From: Flavobacteriaceae bacterium
GTDB taxonomy: Bacteria; Bacteroidota; Bacteroidia; Flavobacteriales; Flavobacteriaceae
Assembly (NCBI GenBank): GCA_947451525.1
Contig: CANFZM010000003.1
Coordinates: 62,001 to 126,000, forward strand
Direction of reading: 5' to 3'
Length of the DNA stretch: 64,000 nucleotides
Both the position numbers and the translations under genes were made by a program. The notes beneath the pieces are model-generated. The model made no database searches. It was not told the origin of the DNA and saw nothing but the letters and a program-made list of their open reading frames with translations. Below are positions 27,171 to 36,432 of the stretch, piece by piece. The number at the start of each line of letters is the position of its first letter. Positions within the stretch are counted from its first letter, which is position 1.

Positions 27171-28517
27171 ATGTTTAAAAAAATATTAATTGCCAATAGA
27201 GGGGAAATTGCTTTAAGAGTAATTAGAACTTGCAAAGAAATGGGCATTAAGACCGTTGCCGTTTATTCTACTGCAGATGCAGAGAGTTTACACGTAAAAT
27301 TTGCCGACGAAGCAGTTTGTATTGGGCCACCACCTAGTAATTTGTCCTATCTTAAAATGTCAAATATAATTGCGGCTGCAGAAATTACTAATGCAGATGC
27401 AATACATCCTGGTTATGGTTTCTTGTCAGAAAATGCTAAGTTTTCTAAAATTTGTCAAGAACACGGAATCAAATTTATTGGAGCAGCTCCAGAAATGATC
27501 GATAGAATGGGAGACAAAGCTTCGGCTAAAGCAACCATGATAGAAGCAGGGGTTCCTTGTGTTCCAGGTTCTGTTGGGATTTTAGAATCCTACGAACAAG
27601 CAGAACAAATTGCCAATGAATTCGGATATCCAGTAATGTTAAAAGCAACTGCTGGAGGTGGAGGTAAAGGAATGCGTGCCGTTTGGAAACAAGAAGACTT
27701 ACTAAAAGCTTGGGAAGGAGCACGACAAGAGTCGGCTGCAGCTTTTGGAAATGACGGAATGTATTTAGAAAAATTAATCGAAGAACCTCGTCATATTGAA
27801 ATTCAAGTAGTAGGAGATTCCTATGGGAAGGCTTGTCACTTATCCGAAAGAGATTGTTCGGTTCAAAGACGTCACCAAAAATTAACCGAAGAAACTCCTT
27901 CACCTTTCATGACCGATGAGTTGCGTAAAAAAATGGGTGAAGCTGCTGTAAAAGCTGCCGAATACATTAAATATGAAGGTGCTGGAACCGTTGAATTCTT
28001 GGTAGATAAACACCGAAATTTCTACTTTATGGAAATGAATACTCGTATCCAAGTAGAGCATCCAATTACAGAACAAGTTGTAGATTATGATTTAATTAGA
28101 GAGCAAATTCTTGTTGCTGCAGGAGTGCCAATTTCGGGTAAAAATTACTTTCCAAATCTACATGCAATAGAATGCCGTATTAATGCCGAAGATCCATACA
28201 ATGACTTTCGCCCTTCACCAGGAAAGATAACGGTTTTACATGCTCCTGGAGGTCACGGAGTGCGTTTAGACACACATGTTTATGCTGGATATACAATTCC
28301 GCCAAATTATGACTCTATGATTGCTAAGTTAATTACTACCGCACAAACTAGAGAAGAAGCCATCAGCAAAATGAAACGTGCATTAGATGAGTTTTATATT
28401 GAGGGAATAAAAACTACAATACCCTTTCATCGTCAGTTAATGGAGGAGCCAGAATATGTTGCTGGAAATTACACCACGGCATTTATGGATACTTTTAAAA
28501 TGAAAGATTTAGACTAA
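27171..28517 (+). CDS. accC: acetyl-CoA carboxylase biotin carboxylase subunit
   Basis: A 448-residue ATP-grasp enzyme that carboxylates the biotin on AccB. It has N-terminal [16 protein letters not shown], the glycine-rich ATP lid [12 protein letters not shown], and [16 protein letters not shown] near the catalytic site. Length and motifs are complete. It ends the operon with a strong terminator. Confidence 0.98.
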   Translation: MFKKILIANRGEIALRVIRTCKEMGIKTVAVYSTADAESLHVKFADEAVCIGPPPSNLSYLKMSNIIAAAEITNADAIHPGYGFLSENAKFSKICQEHGIKFIGAAPEMIDRMGDKASAKATMIEAGVPCVPGSVGILESYEQAEQIANEFGYPVMLKATAGGGGKGMRAVWKQEDLLKAWEGARQESAAAFGNDGMYLEKLIEEPRHIEIQVVGDSYGKACHLSERDCSVQRRHQKLTEETPSPFMTDELRKKMGEAAVKAAEYIKYEGAGTVEFLVDKHRNFYFMEMNTRIQVEHPITEQVVDYDLIREQILVAAGVPISGKNYFPNLHAIECRINAEDPYNDFRPSPGKITVLHAPGGHGVRLDTHVYAGYTIPPNYDSMIAKLITTAQTREEAISKMKRALDEFYIEGIKTTIPFHRQLMEEPEYVAGNYTTAFMDTFKMKDLD

Positions 28518-28525
28518 AAACAAAG

Positions 28526-28556
28526 AAACCATTCGTTAATTCGGATGGTTTTTTTA
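28526..28556 (+). terminator. terminator after accC
   Basis: AAACCATTCG/CGGATGGTTT (10 bp, one G-T pair), TTAATT loop, then a T run, 8 bp after the stop. Confidence 0.9.
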
Positions 28557-28590
28557 TTTAGTCATTTATATATTAACTTTATTACAAAGG

Positions 28591-29268
28591 TTATTCAAAT
28601 GCCTCCGGGCTAACGCCATCAACAACTGAATAATCCCCAATTTTAGTACGTCGTAAAGCAGATAAGTAGCCGCCAGATTGTAAGGCTTTCCCAAAGTCAA
28701 AGGCTAACGACCGAATATAAGTTCCTTTGCTACAAGTAACTCTAAAGTCTATTTCAGGCAAAGCAATTCTAGTAATTTCAAATTCGTAAATGGTAGTTTT
28801 TCTAAAAGCAATTTCTACTTCTTCACCTGCACGAGCATGTTCGTAAAGTCGTTTTCCATCCTTTTTTATTGCCGAAAAAACAGGTGGTTTCTGGTCAATC
28901 TCTCCAAGAAATTGTTTGGTAGTTTCAAGAATTAATGCCTCGGTAATTTGCTCTATCGGGAAAGTAGCGTCTACTTCCGTTTCTAAATCATACGATGGGG
29001 TAGTTGCGCCAACAGTTATTGTGCCAGTATATTCTTTGGCTTGCGCCTGAATTTCAGTAATTTTTTTGGTGAATTTTCCGGTGCAAATAATTAAAAGTCC
29101 AGTTGCCAAAGGATCTAAAGTTCCGGCATGACCAATTTTAAACTTCTTCGGAAGATCGTATTTTCTTTTTAAAATATATTTCAATTTATTCACCGCCTGA
29201 AACGAACTCCAAGTAAGTGGCTTGTCAATTAAAATAACTTGACCTTCTAAATAGTCTTCGGCAGTCAT
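28591..29268 (-). CDS. truB: tRNA pseudouridine(55) synthase
   Basis: A 225-residue enzyme that makes pseudouridine 55 in tRNA T-loops. The catalytic Asp is in KIGHAGTLDPLATGLL, and KGTYIRSLAFDFG and PPVFSAIKKDGKRLYEHAR are typical TruB segments. Its ATG overlaps the uppP stop codon by one base (TAATG), showing translational coupling. It is last of the ftsX-DUF3098-uppP-truB group. Confidence 0.97.
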   Translation of the reverse strand: MTAEDYLEGQVILIDKPLTWSSFQAVNKLKYILKRKYDLPKKFKIGHAGTLDPLATGLLIICTGKFTKKITEIQAQAKEYTGTITVGATTPSYDLETEVDATFPIEQITEALILETTKQFLGEIDQKPPVFSAIKKDGKRLYEHARAGEEVEIAFRKTTIYEFEITRIALPEIDFRVTCSKGTYIRSLAFDFGKALQSGGYLSALRRTKIGDYSVVDGVSPEAFE

Positions 29269-30065
29269 TATATTACGTCCAGTTTTTGAATAAAGAAATG
29301 AATTACTAAAAGCGCAATTCCAACTACAATTCTATAATATCCAAAAAGTTTAAAGCCGTTTTTACTTAAAAATCCGATGAAACTTTTAATAGCAATAAGT
29401 GCTACTATAAAACCAACTACATTTCCAATAATTAAAAAATTAATTTGGTCGTGGGTTAAAACGAATCCATCTTTGTAATAATCATAACATTTTTTTGCGG
29501 TAGCACCAAGCATCGTTGGCACGGCAAGAAAGAACGAGAATTCGGCAGCAGTAGTTCTAGATAATTTTTGGGTCATTCCACCCACAATGCTAGCGCCACT
29601 TCTGGAAACCCCAGGTACCATTGCCAAACATTGAAACAATCCTATTTTAAAAGCAGTTGCAAAACTTATGTCTTGACTTGTTGCAACTTCCGTTTCTTTA
29701 GAAAACCAATCGTCTACTTTTAGTAAAACGATTCCGCCAACTAATAAAGAAACCGCAACTGTAACTGGATTTTCCAGTAAAGCATCAATTTTTTTGCTGA
29801 AAAGCAACCCAAAAACTACCGCAGGAATAAACGCTACTAACAATTTAAAGTAAAAATCAAAACTCTGAAAAAATCGTTTAAAATATAAAACTACAACAGA
29901 AAGTATTGTTCCGAGTTGGATTACAATAGTAAAAAGTTTGGTAAATTCATCATGACTGATGCCAAAAAAAGAACTGGCAATAATCATATGGCCAGTGGAA
30001 GAAACTGGAAGAAATTCTGTAATTCCTTCTATAATTGCAAGTATAATTGCTTGTAAATAATCCAT
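29268..30065 (-). CDS. uppP: undecaprenyl-diphosphate phosphatase
   Basis: A 265-residue integral membrane protein (BacA/UppP family) that recycles undecaprenyl diphosphate to the monophosphate for cell-wall synthesis. It has [16 protein letters not shown] near the N-terminus and [13 protein letters not shown] later, the two conserved active-site motifs, among about seven or eight hydrophobic helices. It is coupled to truB through a TAATG overlap. Confidence 0.97.
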   Translation of the reverse strand: MDYLQAIILAIIEGITEFLPVSSTGHMIIASSFFGISHDEFTKLFTIVIQLGTILSVVVLYFKRFFQSFDFYFKLLVAFIPAVVFGLLFSKKIDALLENPVTVAVSLLVGGIVLLKVDDWFSKETEVATSQDISFATAFKIGLFQCLAMVPGVSRSGASIVGGMTQKLSRTTAAEFSFFLAVPTMLGATAKKCYDYYKDGFVLTHDQINFLIIGNVVGFIVALIAIKSFIGFLSKNGFKLFGYYRIVVGIALLVIHFFIQKLDVI

Positions 30066-30072
30066 TTTTTTT

Positions 30073-30171
30073 ATTTAGTGATTAGTAACTAGTGATTAGT
30101 AATAAGTATTGGCGAAGATCATAAGACTTATTTAAAGACTATTCACTAATTACTCATCACTAATTACTATT
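30073..30171. repeat. inverted simple repeats between uppP and DUF3098 genes
   Basis: TTAGTGATTAGTAACTAG-type units at the left face CACTAATTACTCATCAC-type units at the right, so the ends are inverted copies. The right end reaches the DUF3098 stop codon. As in the accB-accC gap, the repeat sits inside an operon. Confidence 0.7.
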
Positions 30172-30409
30172 TTGCCGATTTTTTAAAAATAGAATAAATA
30201 GTAATTCCAAAACCAATTAAAACAGTTGTCGGTGCTATTCGAATTCTCATAAAACTAAACACATCTTCATTAAAAACTTTTGGATCATCGCTACCACCAC
30301 CGGCCATCAAAATAAAGCCAACAGCAATAACTGCAATTCCAATTAGTAAGAATTTGTAATTCACGTTGTCAAAAAGAAAATCTGTAGTTTGTTCGTTATT
30401 TTTCATCAT
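30167..30409 (-). CDS. DUF3098 small membrane protein
   Basis: An 80-residue protein with two hydrophobic helices (about 19-37 and 57-74) and the connecting motif LMAGGGSDDPKVFNEDVFSF, typical of DUF3098. It lies between ftsX and uppP, the usual place in Bacteroidota. The function is unknown; the context suggests the cell envelope or division. Confidence 0.9.
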   Translation of the reverse strand: MMKNNEQTTDFLFDNVNYKFLLIGIAVIAVGFILMAGGGSDDPKVFNEDVFSFMRIRIAPTTVLIGFGITIYSIFKKSAK

Positions 30410-30411
30410 AA

Positions 30412-30442
30412 TGTCATTGCGAGGAACGAAGCAATCTCATCC
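30412..30442. repeat. solo TCATTGCGAGGAACGAAGCAATC module
   Basis: GTCATTGCGAGGAACGAAGC and the bases after it lie between the DUF3098 start and the ftsX stop. The same module is found nested in the middle of the larger repeats at 31455-31590 and 38032-38170. Confidence 0.65.
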
Positions 30443-30462
30443 TCTAAATTAAAGTTATTAAT

Positions 30463-31338
30463 TTAATATAAATCGTCCGTTCTTAAATTCAAGAAACGTT
30501 GTGTTGCAAAATGTGTTCCGATCCAGGTGATTAAAACTCCTAAAACTAAAACTCCTAACAATACCAAAACGGTAAGCAATTGGTCTTTAAAAATATCTAA
30601 AGCAGGATAGTTGGTAGAAACATAAACCAGAACCCCAATTAATGCTAGTATTGCCAAAACAGAGCCAATAACTCCCAAAATAATACTTCGAGTTACAAAT
30701 GGTTTTCTAATAAAAGCCTTCGTAGCACCTACCATTTGCATCGTTTTAATTATAAATCGATTAGCATAAATGGACAATCGCAACGAACTATTAATTAATA
30801 AAATAGATATAAAAGCAAAAATCCCGCTGATAATTAATACCCACATACTTATTCTCTTCACATTGTCATTCACCAAAGTAATCAACTGTTTGTCGTAAAC
30901 CACATCGGCAACCATAGGATTTTTCCTAATTTCACTTTCCATTCTAGAAAAACCAATGTTCGTTACATAGTCTGCTTTCAAGTGAATATCATAAGAATTG
31001 TATAGTGGATTAGCCCCTAAAAATTCTGTAAAATTTTCTCCAAGAGTTTTTTCGTGCTCTTTGGCAGCCTGTTCTTTAGAAACAAAAGTAAAATCTTTAG
31101 CAAATTTACCCGATTTCATTTCCGTCTCGAAAGCCTTGAAAATAGTGTCGTTAGCCTCGTTTTTAAAGAAAACAGTCATTACAATATCTTCCTTAAAATT
31201 GTCCGAAAGCCTTTTAGAATTGATAATAAAAAGCCCCAAAAGCCCTAGTAAAAACAATACTAAGAACACACTTAAAACCACCGAAAAATAGGAAGAAATC
31301 AATCTGCGTTTCTGAAACTTATCAAATGAGGATGCCAT
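30463..31338 (-). CDS. ftsX: cell-division permease FtsX
   Basis: A 291-residue protein with a cytoplasmic N-terminus (MASSFDKFQKRRL), a first membrane helix at about 20-41, a periplasmic domain and three C-terminal helices with MQMVGATKAFIRKPF. FtsX works with FtsE to activate peptidoglycan hydrolases at the septum. ftsE is not in the window. It is first of the minus-strand group through truB. Confidence 0.93.
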   Translation of the reverse strand: MASSFDKFQKRRLISSYFSVVLSVFLVLFLLGLLGLFIINSKRLSDNFKEDIVMTVFFKNEANDTIFKAFETEMKSGKFAKDFTFVSKEQAAKEHEKTLGENFTEFLGANPLYNSYDIHLKADYVTNIGFSRMESEIRKNPMVADVVYDKQLITLVNDNVKRISMWVLIISGIFAFISILLINSSLRLSIYANRFIIKTMQMVGATKAFIRKPFVTRSIILGVIGSVLAILALIGVLVYVSTNYPALDIFKDQLLTVLVLLGVLVLGVLITWIGTHFATQRFLNLRTDDLY

Positions 31339-31454
31339 ATCAAACTAAATTTAGCCGTAAAAATAATAAACAATTTCTTTATTCATAGTTTATAACGTTT
31401 AAAGTTTTGACTTTAGTACAATAAATGTAAATTTGTACCTTAAATTTTATTAGT

Positions 31455-31590
31455 TGAAGCAAATGGCTTGCGCATTTTAGTACACCCATTTCCCGCTTTT
31501 CGTTGCAATCTGTCATTGCGAGGAACGATATATCCAAAATTGCTACTCGTTTTCGCAATGCCAGGATTTCCACTTCAATCGGGGCTAAAT
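31455..31590 (+). repeat. modular intergenic repeat, copy A
   Basis: The left arm is GAAGCAAATGGCTTGCGCAT...CCCGCTTTTCGTTGCAATC and the right arm is GATTTCCACTTCAATCGGGG. Between them sits a module bounded by TCATTGCG and CGCAATGCC. It shares arms with copies at 38032-38170 (inverted), 43051-43160 and a left-arm-only copy at 55076-55128. The 31339-31696 gap otherwise holds nothing I can call; the ORF at 31379-31573 is a reading of this repeat. Confidence 0.8.
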
Positions 31591-31696
31591 TTCAATCAAT
31601 AGGAATGAAAATATAATTTTGAATCAACCCTTTCTTAAAAACAGAATTCATTTTAGTCTTTAAGAAAGAATATAAACATAAGCAATAGCGCATACA

Positions 31697-34600
31697 ATGA
31701 AATATTTCCACGAACAAATAGAAGCCAAATGGCGCAATTATTGGGCAGAAAACCAAACTTTTGCAGCAACCAACCATTCCGATAAACCAAAATATTATGT
31801 TTTGGACATGTTTCCTTATCCATCTGGAGCAGGTTTGCATGTTGGTCATCCACTAGGATATATTGCCTCCGATATTGTTGCCCGATTCAAACGCCATAAA
31901 GGATTCAATGTCTTGCATCCTCAAGGGTACGATTCCTTCGGATTGCCAGCAGAGCAATATGCTATCCAAACTGGACAACATCCCGATACTACCACCAAAG
32001 AAAACATTGCACGTTACCGCGAGCAATTAGATAAAATAGGTTTTTCCTTCGATTGGAGTCGTGAAGTGCGCACCTCCAATGCCGATTATTACAAACACAC
32101 CCAATGGATTTTCATTCAATTATTTAATTCTTGGTACAATAAAAATTCCGATAAATCCGAAGACATAACGACCCTAATTTCTGCTTTCGAAAAAGAAGGA
32201 AATAGCACAGTCAATGCTGTTTGCGACGATAATATCGCCCCATTTACGGCTGTTCAGTGGAATAGTTTTTCTTCCGAAGAACAACAAAAAATTCTATCAC
32301 AATATCGATTAACCTATTTGGCAGAAACCGAAGTGAACTGGTGTCCCGGACTTGGAACCGTTTTGGCAAACGACGAAATAATAAATGGCGTTTCCGAGCG
32401 AGGTGGCCATCCAGTAATGCGTAAAAAAATGACCCAATGGTCCATGCGAATTTCTGCTTATGCCGAACGATTATTACAAGGTTTAAACGACATAGATTGG
32501 AGTGAATCCATCAAAGAATCCCAAAGAAACTGGATTGGAAAAAGTGTTGGAGCAATGGTTAAGTTTAATGTCCTCCCCCCAGCCCCCTCCAAGGGAGGGG
32601 GAGCCGAAACAGAAATGAAATCGGATCCAAAATATCTAACAGGAGACCCTGCTATTGCTAAAAATTTATTGCTTCATGCTAAAGAAATGCGCAAAGAACC
32701 TACTTTGTCGGAAGCAATTCTTTGGGATAATTTACGTCGTGAAAAATTAGATGTTCGTTTTAGAAGACAACATTTAATAGGAAAATATATAGTAGATTTT
32801 GTGTGTTTAGAAAAAAGGTTAATAGTAGAAGTAGACGGCGATTACCACAATACTAAAGAACAATCTGAAATAGATGAAGCGAGAACTTTAGAATTAGAAC
32901 AAAAGCATAATTTTAAAGTAATTCGTTTTTCTAATGAAGAAGTTAATAAATCTATAAGTACGGTTTTAAATAAAATTCAAGGAGAATTAAATTCAAGAGC
33001 ATCTTTTCAGGCTTCGTCTCCCTCCCCTTTGGGGAGGGTTGGGGAGGGGACTTTCATAGAAGTATTCACCACCCGTCCCGACACCATTTTCGGAGTTACC
33101 TTCATGACCTTGGCGCCCGAACATGAATTAGTTTCTAAAATCACAACGCAAGAACAAAAATCTGCGGTAGATACTTATATTGAAGCAACTGCAAAGCGTT
33201 CCGAACGAGAAAGAATGGCCGATGTGAAAACCATATCCGGTGTTTTCACTGGTGCTTATGCGGAACATCCATTTACAAAAGAACCAATTCCAGTTTGGAT
33301 AGGCGATTACGTTTTGGCGGGTTACGGAACAGGAGCGGTAATGGCGGTTCCATGTGGCGATGAAAGAGATTTTGCATTTACAAATTTCTTTAAAGGTCAA
33401 AACGGAATGCCAGCAATTAAAAATATATTTAATCAAGATATTTCAGAAGCAGCCTACGGCGAAAAAACCGGTTTCGAATTAATTAATTCCGATTTCTTAA
33501 ACGGATTGGGTTATAAAGAAGGAACTAAAAAAAGTATTGAAGCATTAGAAAAGATTGCGCAAGGAAAAGGTAAAACTAATTACCGTTTGCGCGATGCAGT
33601 TTTCTCGCGTCAACGTTATTGGGGCGAACCATTTCCTGTATTTTATGTGAATGGATTGCCGCAAATGATTGATAAAAAACATTTGCCAATTGTACTTCCA
33701 GAAGTGGAAAAATACCTACCAACCGAAGACGGGCAACCGCCTTTAGGAAATGCTACTACTTGGGCGTGGGACAGCGTTCAGTGTTCAGTAGTCAGTAATC
33801 AGTTGATTGATAATGTGACTATTTTCCCTTTAGAATTGAATACCATGCCAGGTTGGGCAGGAAGTTCGTGGTATTGGATGCGTTATATGGATGCACACAA
33901 TGAAAACGAATTTGCAAGCAAAGAGGCTTTGAACTATTGGCAAAATGTAGATTTATACATAGGTGGAAGCGAACATGCAACCGGACATTTATTGTATTCT
34001 CGTTTTTGGAATAAATTCTTAAAAGACAGAGGCTATGCACCAACAGAAGAACCATTCAAAAAATTAATCAATCAAGGAATGATTTTAGGAATGAGTGCTT
34101 TTGTGTATAGAAGTGAAGATTCCAAAAAGTTATATTCCAAAGGGTTGATTTCGTGTGTAAATGTGCAGCCAATTCATGTGGATTTATCAGTTATTAATGA
34201 CGTCACTAACGAACTAGATATTGAAGCATTTAAGAAACACCCATTATATACCGATTATAAAAATGCCGAATTCATTTTAGAAAACGGAAAATATATTGTT
34301 GGTCGTGAAGTAGAAAAAATGTCCAAATCCAAATACAATGTGGTCAATCCAGATGATATTTGTAACGATTATGGTGCTGATACCTTGCGTTTGTATGAAA
34401 TGTTCTTAGGCCCATTGGAACAATCAAAACCATGGAATACCGCCGGAATAACGGGAGTTTATGGTTTCTTAAAAAAACTATGGCGTTTGTATTTTGATGA
34501 TAATGGTTCAATTGTAACTAACGATGAGCCAAGCCCAGAAATGTACAAGTCTTTACATAAAACCATAAAAAAAGTAACGGAAGATATTGAGAATTTCTCT

Positions 34601-34996
34601 TTCAATACCTCTGTTTCACAGTTTATGATTTGTGTAAACGAATTAGCAACTTTAAAATGCAACCACAGAAAAATTCTCGAACCATTGGCAATTTTAATTT
34701 CGCCTTATGCACCGCATATTGCCGAAGAATTATGGAGTCAGTTGGGTTATAAAGAATCGGTTTCCACGGCAGTATTTCCTATTTGTGAAGAGAAATATTT
34801 AGTAGAATCGGAAAAAGAATACCCAGTTTCGTTCAACGGAAAAATGCGTTTTACCATTAAATTATCTTTAGATTTAACCGTTCCGCAAATTCAAGAAATT
34901 GTAATGGCTGACGAAAGAACTATTAAACAATTGGAAGGAAGAACGCCAAATAAAGTAATCATCGTTCCAGGAAAAGTGATTAATTTAGTGGGATAA
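31697..34996 (+). CDS. leuS: leucyl-tRNA synthetase with in-frame DUF559 nuclease insertion
   Basis: A 1099-residue class I synthetase charging tRNA-Leu. It has the HIGH-like GLHVGHPLGY, EVNWCPGLGTVLANDEI, editing-domain motifs TTRPDTIFGVTF and GYGTGAVMAVP, and KMSKSKYN. Between WIGKSVGAMVKFNV and FIEVFTTRPDT, at the entrance of the CP1 editing domain, about 160 residues (about 293-452) are foreign. They contain a DUF559 nuclease-like domain flanked by translations of GC-rich palindromes (PPAPSKGGGAE and SSPSPLGRVGEG). Removing them leaves about 939 residues, near a normal length for this group as I know it. The frame is unbroken, so the enzyme is probably made with the insert and active. Confidence 0.95.
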   Translation: MKYFHEQIEAKWRNYWAENQTFAATNHSDKPKYYVLDMFPYPSGAGLHVGHPLGYIASDIVARFKRHKGFNVLHPQGYDSFGLPAEQYAIQTGQHPDTTTKENIARYREQLDKIGFSFDWSREVRTSNADYYKHTQWIFIQLFNSWYNKNSDKSEDITTLISAFEKEGNSTVNAVCDDNIAPFTAVQWNSFSSEEQQKILSQYRLTYLAETEVNWCPGLGTVLANDEIINGVSERGGHPVMRKKMTQWSMRISAYAERLLQGLNDIDWSESIKESQRNWIGKSVGAMVKFNVLPPAPSKGGGAETEMKSDPKYLTGDPAIAKNLLLHAKEMRKEPTLSEAILWDNLRREKLDVRFRRQHLIGKYIVDFVCLEKRLIVEVDGDYHNTKEQSEIDEARTLELEQKHNFKVIRFSNEEVNKSISTVLNKIQGELNSRASFQASSPSPLGRVGEGTFIEVFTTRPDTIFGVTFMTLAPEHELVSKITTQEQKSAVDTYIEATAKRSERERMADVKTISGVFTGAYAEHPFTKEPIPVWIGDYVLAGYGTGAVMAVPCGDERDFAFTNFFKGQNGMPAIKNIFNQDISEAAYGEKTGFELINSDFLNGLGYKEGTKKSIEALEKIAQGKGKTNYRLRDAVFSRQRYWGEPFPVFYVNGLPQMIDKKHLPIVLPEVEKYLPTEDGQPPLGNATTWAWDSVQCSVVSNQLIDNVTIFPLELNTMPGWAGSSWYWMRYMDAHNENEFASKEALNYWQNVDLYIGGSEHATGHLLYSRFWNKFLKDRGYAPTEEPFKKLINQGMILGMSAFVYRSEDSKKLYSKGLISCVNVQPIHVDLSVINDVTNELDIEAFKKHPLYTDYKNAEFILENGKYIVGREVEKMSKSKYNVVNPDDICNDYGADTLRLYEMFLGPLEQSKPWNTAGITGVYGFLKKLWRLYFDDNGSIVTNDEPSPEMYKSLHKTIKKVTEDIENFSFNTSVSQFMICVNELATLKCNHRKILEPLAILISPYAPHIAEELWSQLGYKESVSTAVFPICEEKYLVESEKEYPVSFNGKMRFTIKLSLDLTVPQIQEIVMADERTIKQLEGRTPNKVIIVPGKVINLVG
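32570..32606 (+). repeat. left inverted end of the leuS insertion
   Basis: GTCCTCCCCCCAGCCCC, then the hairpin CCCCCTCCAAGGGAGGGGG. Its reverse complement matches the solo repeat at 18711 closely (GGCTCCCC...TTGGAG...GGGG). It is translated as LPPAPSKGGGAE. Confidence 0.8.
33014..33051 (+). repeat. right inverted end of the leuS insertion
   Basis: CGTCTCCCTCCCCTTTGGGG, then AGGGTTGGGGAGGGGAC. It contains a CCTCCCC/GGGGAGG hairpin and ends in the outward-pointing GGGGAGGGGAC. It is translated as SSPSPLGRVGEG. Confidence 0.8.
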
Positions 34997-35020
34997 TTAT
35001 CTTTTTTAAATTTTATGATA

Positions 35021-35051
35021 AAAAAAGCGATCTTTTTAAGGTCGTTTTTTT
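35021..35051 (+). terminator. terminator after leuS
   Basis: CGATC/GGTCG inner stem extended by an A run/T run with one bulged G, then more Ts; 25 bp after the leuS stop. The remaining AT-rich 180 bp before ald shows nothing else clear. Confidence 0.75.
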
Positions 35052-35233
35052 TGTTTTTATATTTGACCCTATTATTTTTTTAAATTAAAATTAAAAAACA
35101 CAATATTTTTAATTAACACCATTAAATTAATAGGGTATAAATTATAAAATAACTAAAAATAACCGTAGAGCCCCTATTTTATTTTATTAATTGATTTTTA
35201 ATTCCGATTTTTGACATCTAAACAACACACAAC

Positions 35234-36343
35234 ATGAAAATCGGAGTCCCAAAGGAAATTAAAAATAACGAAAGCAGAGTTGGAATGACTCCAGCTGGAG
35301 TATTTGAACTTACTAAAAACAAACATATTGTATTCATTCAATCTTCGGCAGGAGAAGGAAGCGGTTTTTTTGATGAAGATTATCTAAATGTTGGCGCTAT
35401 TATTCTCCAAACAATTGAAGAAGTTTACATGCTTAGTGATATGATTGTGAAAGTGAAAGAACCAGTTGCCGAAGAATATCCTTTAATAAAACCCAATCAG
35501 GTTCTATTCACCTATTTTCATTTTGCTTCAAGCGAAGAATTAACCTTTGCAATGCTTAAAAGTGATGCCATTTGTATCGCCTATGAAACTGTAGAAGACA
35601 CGGATGGTAGTTTGCCATTACTAACCCCAATGTCGGAAGTTGCAGGAAGAATGGCGATACAACAAGGCGCAAAATATTTAGAGAAACCTATCAAAGGTCG
35701 CGGTGTTTTGCTTGGCGGAGTTCCGGGAGTTCCTCCAGGACGTGTTTTGATTCTTGGTGCAGGTGTAGTTGGTGTGCAAGCCGCAAAAATGGCGGCAGGT
35801 TTAGGCGCCCATGTAACGATTTTAGATACCAATATGAAACGCCTTCGGTACGTTAATGATGTCATGCCACCACATGTGGTAACCGAATTTTCAAGCGAAT
35901 ACAATATTAGAAAACACATTAAAGACCATGATTTAATAATTGGTGGGGTATTAATAAAAGGTTCAAAAGCACCTAAATTAATTACCAGAGAAATGCTGAA
36001 AGAAATGCGCCCAGGTACAGTAATTGTTGATGTTGCTGTAGATCAAGGAGGCTGTTTTGAAACAACGGTTCCAACTACCCATGAAGATCCAACGTATATC
36101 ATTGACGATGTAATTCATTATTGTGTTGCCAATATGCCTGGTGCGGTGCCTTATACTTCTACAATGGCTCTAACCAATGTTACCTTGCCGTATATTTTAT
36201 TATTGGCAAATTTAGGCTGGGAGGCTGCTTGCAAAAAAGAGCCTTCCCTTGCTAAAGGACTTAATATTGTAAACGGAAAATGTGTTTATGATGAAATTAT
36301 AGAAGCTTTTGATTGGAAAGATCATGCTAAGGAAAAAATTTGA
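35234..36343 (+). CDS. ald: alanine dehydrogenase
   Basis: A 369-residue NAD-dependent enzyme interconverting L-alanine and pyruvate plus ammonia. It has N-terminal MKIGVPKEIKNNESRVGMTP, the catalytic-site KVKEP region, the dinucleotide-binding GAGVVGVQAAKMA and the VDVAVDQGGCFET signature. The full length is as expected. An Lrp-type regulator gene lies 1.1 kb downstream on the other strand and might control it, but this is only positional. Confidence 0.96.
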   Translation: MKIGVPKEIKNNESRVGMTPAGVFELTKNKHIVFIQSSAGEGSGFFDEDYLNVGAIILQTIEEVYMLSDMIVKVKEPVAEEYPLIKPNQVLFTYFHFASSEELTFAMLKSDAICIAYETVEDTDGSLPLLTPMSEVAGRMAIQQGAKYLEKPIKGRGVLLGGVPGVPPGRVLILGAGVVGVQAAKMAAGLGAHVTILDTNMKRLRYVNDVMPPHVVTEFSSEYNIRKHIKDHDLIIGGVLIKGSKAPKLITREMLKEMRPGTVIVDVAVDQGGCFETTVPTTHEDPTYIIDDVIHYCVANMPGAVPYTSTMALTNVTLPYILLLANLGWEAACKKEPSLAKGLNIVNGKCVYDEIIEAFDWKDHAKEKI

Positions 36344-36432
36344 CTAATTGGCAGTTTTTAGGAATTTAAAAGAACGAATATTATTTTGGCTCATATTTTG
36401 ATGCTTATTCAGTAATTATAAAATTTACAATT

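Larger units (their letters stand above)
32570..33051 (+). mobile_element. palindrome-bounded DUF559 element inserted in frame in leuS
   Basis: Roughly 482 bp with imperfect inverted ends of about 37 bp; edges are accurate to a few bases. The reverse complement of the right end (CCCCTCCCCAACCCTCCCC...) aligns with the left end (CCTCCCCCCAGCCCCCTCC...). The interior encodes a DUF559 domain from about Met307, with SEAILW (Glu339), YIVDFVC (Asp367) and IVEVDG (Glu378, Asp380). These are the acidic positions expected of a PD-(D/E)XK-type, Vsr-like nuclease. No stop codon occurs in the leuS frame. An internal ATG at 32615 could give independent initiation, but any product would continue into LeuRS. 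No target-site duplication is obvious. Confidence 0.8.

Noticed and set aside
31379-31573. 64-residue minus-strand ORF in the gap before leuS
   Set aside because: It is a reading of the modular repeat copy A and has no protein-like features.
32570-33051. Intein or group I intron in leuS
   Set aside because: No intein splicing blocks (no Cys/Ser start or His-Asn end at the borders), and the ORF is continuous with its flanking palindromes translated, so splicing is not required or supported.
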